NCBI GenBank assembly: GCA_963925675.1
Contig: CAWUSW010000093.1
Location: 1 to 16,961 of the forward strand
Length of the DNA stretch: 16,961 nucleotides
Source: Eutrophocola sp963925675
Lineage (GTDB): Bacteria; Pseudomonadota; Gammaproteobacteria; Pseudomonadales; Pseudohongiellaceae
Reading direction: 5' to 3'
In this document: positions 13,888 to 16,961 of the stretch, in pieces
How positions within the stretch are numbered: position 1 is the first letter of the stretch
Layout: the number at the start of each line of letters is the position of its first letter
Notes under the pieces: generated by a model
The model's database searches: none
What the model saw: only the letters and a program-made list of their open reading frames with translations
What the model was told of the DNA's origin: nothing
Made by a program: the position numbers and the translations under genes

Positions 13888-15267
13888 CTACTTGGGCCTG
13901 CCGCTAAAACCAGGTGTTTCCATCTCGATGGTATAAATGGTCATGGCAATATTGCGAATTCCTGCCGGGGTAGTCCATTGCTTACCGTCAAAGCCAATTG
14001 CTCCCAAGGCTGGTGCATAAAGGGTCTTTTTATCTGGCCCGGAAAAAGCCACCGTAATAGCCCGTCTCGGCGTAGGGATCATACCCAGGTACTCACCATC
14101 TTCAGCAATCACATGAATACCAAGATTTCCTGTCACATATAGACGACCTTCTGCATCAATGGCCATGCCGTCACCGCCATTATCGCCATCAAGTGTTGCC
14201 AGGACACGGCGATTGCGAGTACTGCCATCACGTCTGACGTCAAAAGCCAGCACTTCAGTATTATTGGTGACATAAAGCACAGATCCATCACGATTCAACA
14301 TTATGCCGTTGGAGGATATGTTTTCGTCAGCCACCGTCTTGATCTCACCTTCAGCATTCACATGCCAGGCACCCCGGGCGGTAAAAAAGGCCCCGCCGCT
14401 GCCATCGGCAATCAGATCATTCACTCGGCCCAATGAGGAACCATCAGCAAAACTGTTAGCCAGCAAACGATATTCAGGGGCAATTTGCGCAATCCGGTTA
14501 AGTTCATTACAACCCGCCAGTTCATCGTTCAAGGGTTCAGTACAGGTGCGCTCGGCAATAAAGATTCTCCCCTGCGCATCCATGGATACAGCACCTCCGC
14601 CATTGGTGTTCTCAAACAGGGTGTATTCATTACCATTGAGTAATTTCTTTACAGTGTCGGTTTGCTCCTGGGCAAACATCAGCCCGCCATCATCAGTCCC
14701 AACCACGCCGTCAGCAGTAAATTCAGCCGCCCAGATGCTTTGCCATCTGCTGCCTTCACTAACTACGTTGGGGATGGCTGTAATACGAACCGGCCTTTCT
14801 CCGGCAAGCTGGCCTTTCGCCTTGAAAAGGAAATAAGTAATCTCCTGACCATCTCCTACAAGAACATAATGTGGTACACCCGCTGGTATGTGCATAACAT
14901 CGCCAGCGCTGATTGTGCGTTCCACACCGCCGTCAATTCTACTGCCACGGATTTCCCCGGGAGCAAATTGCTCCGCATCCACAATCCTGCCTCCGGTAAA
15001 AATAGTGGCACTACCGGCAGTAACAAAATACAGGTCTGCCGATTCCGCGTGCTGCTCGGAAAACCCGGGGCCGGCTTCGCGATGCACCAGGAGCGCGTCA
15101 TATCCACCTTCATTGATGATGTTAAAAAGAATAGCGGCATTATCGGAGCCAACTTGTTCTGAAAGTGAATCGCCAAGATTATCCAGGTCTTGCGCACTCC
15201 AGTAGTCCTGAGCCAGGACAGCTTTGGTACAAAGTAAAATCAGTGTAAAAGTCAGTATTTTCTTCAT
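13888..15267 (-). CDS. Exported cupin + SMP-30/gluconolactonase-like beta-propeller fusion
   Basis: A 459-residue protein with a clear signal peptide (1-19, cut likely after AVLA). Residues about 45-150 form a cupin barrel: HAESADLYFV (73-82) and GDVMHIPAGVPHYVL (122-136) supply the usual metal-binding His/Glu-type motifs. Residues about 165-455 look like an SMP-30/gluconolactonase/LRE propeller with GRVNDLIADGSGGAFFT (280-296), SSNGIMLNRDGSVLYVTNN (318-336) and GDGMAIDAEGRLYVTGN (365-381), where the Asn and Asp residues typically bind the metal. Such propellers hydrolyse sugar lactones or related esters; the cupin might bind or isomerise the substrate. The actual substrate is unknown. GGGGAT lies upstream of the start. 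C242 and C253 could pair in the periplasm. Confidence 0.82.
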   Translation of the reverse strand: MKKILTFTLILLCTKAVLAQDYWSAQDLDNLGDSLSEQVGSDNAAILFNIINEGGYDALLVHREAGPGFSEQHAESADLYFVTAGSATIFTGGRIVDAEQFAPGEIRGSRIDGGVERTISAGDVMHIPAGVPHYVLVGDGQEITYFLFKAKGQLAGERPVRITAIPNVVSEGSRWQSIWAAEFTADGVVGTDDGGLMFAQEQTDTVKKLLNGNEYTLFENTNGGGAVSMDAQGRIFIAERTCTEPLNDELAGCNELNRIAQIAPEYRLLANSFADGSSLGRVNDLIADGSGGAFFTARGAWHVNAEGEIKTVADENISSNGIMLNRDGSVLYVTNNTEVLAFDVRRDGSTRNRRVLATLDGDNGGDGMAIDAEGRLYVTGNLGIHVIAEDGEYLGMIPTPRRAITVAFSGPDKKTLYAPALGAIGFDGKQWTTPAGIRNIAMTIYTIEMETPGFSGRPK

Positions 15268-15299
15268 TGTTATATCCCCATGAGCTAGCTTGCAGTTGG

Positions 15300-15328
15300 A
15301 TTGTAGAGAGTCGACCGGAAATCTGCAA
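15300..15328 (-). promoter_or_regulatory. Candidate promoter of the cupin-propeller gene
   Basis: On the minus strand TACAAT (15300-15305) is preceded after 17 bases by TTGCAG (15323-15328). The leader before the ATG at 15267 would be about 26-30 bases. Confidence 0.4.
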
Positions 15329-15410
15329 AAGCAAACTAAAGTCAGCGAAAGGACACTACCAGCTTATTCAAATACACTTTGTTCACTCACTGGTTTCTAC
15401 AGTGGGCGAT

Positions 15411-15425
15411 GCTTGAGTCTCAAGC
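15411..15425. repeat. Perfect inverted repeat, possible operator
   Basis: GCTTGAG and CTCAAGC are separated by one base, giving a 15-base palindrome about 45 bases before the DUF3667-type gene. It could be a regulator site or simple chance; no regulator gene is nearby. Confidence 0.35.
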
Positions 15426-15468
15426 CGGCTCTATTCAGGAAATTTTAAAAAACAGGTGATTCACCCCA

Positions 15469-16201
15469 ATGACTCTCGAATCTGAATCAAATAATAGGGT
15501 TAGTGTGCGTAAAAATTGCGGGAACTCAGTATCGCAGAAAAACTATTGCACCTCTTACGGTCAGAAATCAGATACCCATATACTTTCTTTTCGTGAACTG
15601 CTGCATGAATTGGCTGACGGTCTTTCGACCTTGACTCGCGAATATGGCGATCCCTCCTCCCCCTGGCATTTCAACCTGGCAAACTGACGGCACAATACCT
15701 TGCAGGAAAACGCATGCGTTTCCTGCCGCCATTCAGGCTTTACCTGATTCCCAACCTGGTGCTTTTCTTTATCCCCTTAACAATCTTAATCTTGACCAGG
15801 CTTTTGATGAGGACGGAAAGCAGCAATTTGATGCATCAAATAGTCCCGCGCTTAATCTTGAGCAACCGGGCGAGAATGGACTTGTCACAGAAATCCGTGA
15901 AGAGGTGCGGCAGGAATTGGGAAATATCGGACAAGAGGCAAGGGAAGAAGACCGCTTAATTAATGATGGCACATGTGATCTTTCCGATTTTAATCAAGAG
16001 GCACTTTTTACAGCCATGGACTGGCTACGCATCATTGGTGCTTTTAACATCCCGATTTATATTTTCTATGCCTTGAAAAATGTCTATCGGGAATCAAGCC
16101 TCAAGACTTTTATTAAAGCGTTCTTTTTACTGGTGGGAAACTTCATCTGCATTGGCATGGTCATAGCCTTTGGTTCATTATTTGCAACCATGGCTGTATA
16201 A
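15469..16201 (+). pseudogene. DUF3667-type membrane protein gene broken by two frameshifts
   Basis: Three overlapping frames together spell one DUF3667-like protein. The first (from the ATG at 15469) gives KNCGN...YCTSYGQK and LSFRELLHELADGLSTLTRE, then drifts into a stop at 15687. From about 15642 the next frame continues IWRSLLPLAFQPGKLTAQYL, then AGKRMRFLPPFRLYLIPNLVLFF, classic for the family. From about 15755-15780 a third frame takes over with PLNNLNLDQAFDEDG, a charged linker, and two membrane helices up to 16201. Each switch equals loss of one base, at AA in GAATATGG and in the T run of CTTTTCTTTATCC. The N-terminal zinc ribbon has also lost two of its four cysteines, which suggests true decay. 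Sequencing error in the short homopolymers remains possible. The function of the family is unknown. Confidence 0.8.
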
Positions 16202-16226
16202 AGCCATTATTCCAAAGCCGCTTCCC

Positions 16227-16961
16227 TTAATAACGTTCCAGACACTGGTAGTCATGTACTGACATTTCCGGATACCAGACGAAATACCTGGTAAGCGTAA
16301 AAGGTTCAGAAAAGTATTCTGCATCAGTCACTGTCAGCTCGTAATCAAGACGATCATATTCTGTGTTGGGAATAAACCGCTCTACCAAGGCTATTTGATC
16401 ACTCTGCCGCGCACCCATATGATCAAAATATCCGGCCGCCACGTGGTCCGTTTCGACTACCAATGCGTTGCCTTCCCAATGTCCACGAGAAAATCCAAAC
16501 TGTGTATGTACATCAGGCGCCAGGGCATCCGCTGACATATGAATAAGACGTCTGACATCATATTCTTCCATGCGCAGAAGAATATCCTCACCCTGATGAA
16601 CAAAATCAACGGGGATAGGCGAAATCATAATCAGCGGCATGCCCTTGTTGCCACATTCAAACAATTCGTTGTTATTGGGGTCCCAGACTGCCAGAGCCTG
16701 TTGCCCAGCTGCATTTAATGGATAATCGCCCTTGTACATGGGAAAGGCGGCAGGATCACTCATGATTGTGCTCCACACCCGGAACAGCCCATCGGCTTCG
16801 TCGATAGCACGCTGGGTATCAATATCAGGGGCAGCCCTGCCAATTAGCTGCCCACTTTTGCCGGCTTCAAAATAGGCAATCCCGGAACCAAAGTCGAATT
16901 CGTCACCACTGGGCAGCAAAATATTATTGCCCAGCATAAACGGCCTGCTTCTTCGCGAGGG
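16227..16961 (-). CDS. Hypothetical protein, DUF6152-associated type (partial, N-terminus cut by window edge)
   Basis: The frame stays open from the stop at 16227 to the right edge: 244 codons, with eight codons upstream of the first visible Met (16937) also open, so the true start is probably outside the window. The visible part contains CGNKGMPLIMISPIPVDFVHQG, then RMEEYDVRRLIHM, HWEGNALVVETDHV and ERFIPN...RLDYELTVTDAEYFSEPFTLTRYFVW, quoted in pieces. I recognise this wording from uncharacterised bacterial proteins often found with or fused to DUF6152 domains; they are usually exported, but no signal peptide can be judged here. It converges with the DUF3667-type pseudogene. No function can be assigned, and no terminator is visible in the 25-base gap. 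Confidence 0.7.
   Translation of the reverse strand, partial: PSRRSRPFMLGNNILLPSGDEFDFGSGIAYFEAGKSGQLIGRAAPDIDTQRAIDEADGLFRVWSTIMSDPAAFPMYKGDYPLNAAGQQALAVWDPNNNELFECGNKGMPLIMISPIPVDFVHQGEDILLRMEEYDVRRLIHMSADALAPDVHTQFGFSRGHWEGNALVVETDHVAAGYFDHMGARQSDQIALVERFIPNTEYDRLDYELTVTDAEYFSEPFTLTRYFVWYPEMSVHDYQCLERY

Noticed and set aside
14303..15205. Long plus-strand frames
   Set aside because: They are antisense to the cupin-propeller gene and show no family features.

Overview
The window reads as a chromosomal segment of a gammaproteobacterium. Evidence: RnfD/RnfG/RnfE followed by endonuclease III; bacterial-type ArgG; an E. coli-like class II PyrC next to RNase T; and Bfd plus haem-type bacterioferritin. 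From memory, the order argG - pyrC - rnt - bfd - bfr resembles the Pseudomonas neighbourhood, so a relative of Pseudomonadales/Cellvibrionales is my inference; the species cannot be named. Base composition is moderate through most of the window and turns very A+T-rich left of about 1245. No tRNA, rRNA, CRISPR array or intact insertion sequence was seen, and no gene-free stretch exceeds 300 bases.

Left end (1-2410, all minus strand): an exported PHB-depolymerase-type esterase; a 71-residue double-glycine-leader, bacteriocin-like peptide with its own candidate promoter and a strong bidirectional terminator; and a rhomboid intramembrane protease that leaves the window at base 1. The rhomboid carries an extra N-terminal part with two predicted membrane segments and a soluble domain, and is far more A+T-rich than the peptide gene. 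This is the most unusual part of the window.

Metabolic core (2532-8891): rnfD-rnfG-rnfE-nth form one tightly packed operon, but rnfABC are not upstream; the divergent esterase sits there instead. argG (minus) and pyrC-rnt (plus) diverge from a 202-base region with recognisable promoters for both.

Stress, lipid and iron block (9003-12756): a tandem universal stress protein behind an almost ideal FNR/Anr class II promoter; a stand-alone Aas-type acyl-ACP/acyl-CoA synthetase; bfd behind a promoter covered by a Fur box; and bfr as a separate unit with all ferroxidase and haem ligands.

Right end (12793-16961): a translationally coupled pair on the minus strand, a YkoF/MTH1187-like thiamine-binding protein and a PnuC-family transporter, which together suggest vitamin (perhaps thiamine) uptake. 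Next comes an intergenic cluster of palindromes bracketed by 7-bp tandem repeats, then an exported cupin + SMP-30 propeller fusion, then a DUF3667-type membrane-protein gene broken by two frameshifts, and finally a partial gene of unknown function cut by the right edge.
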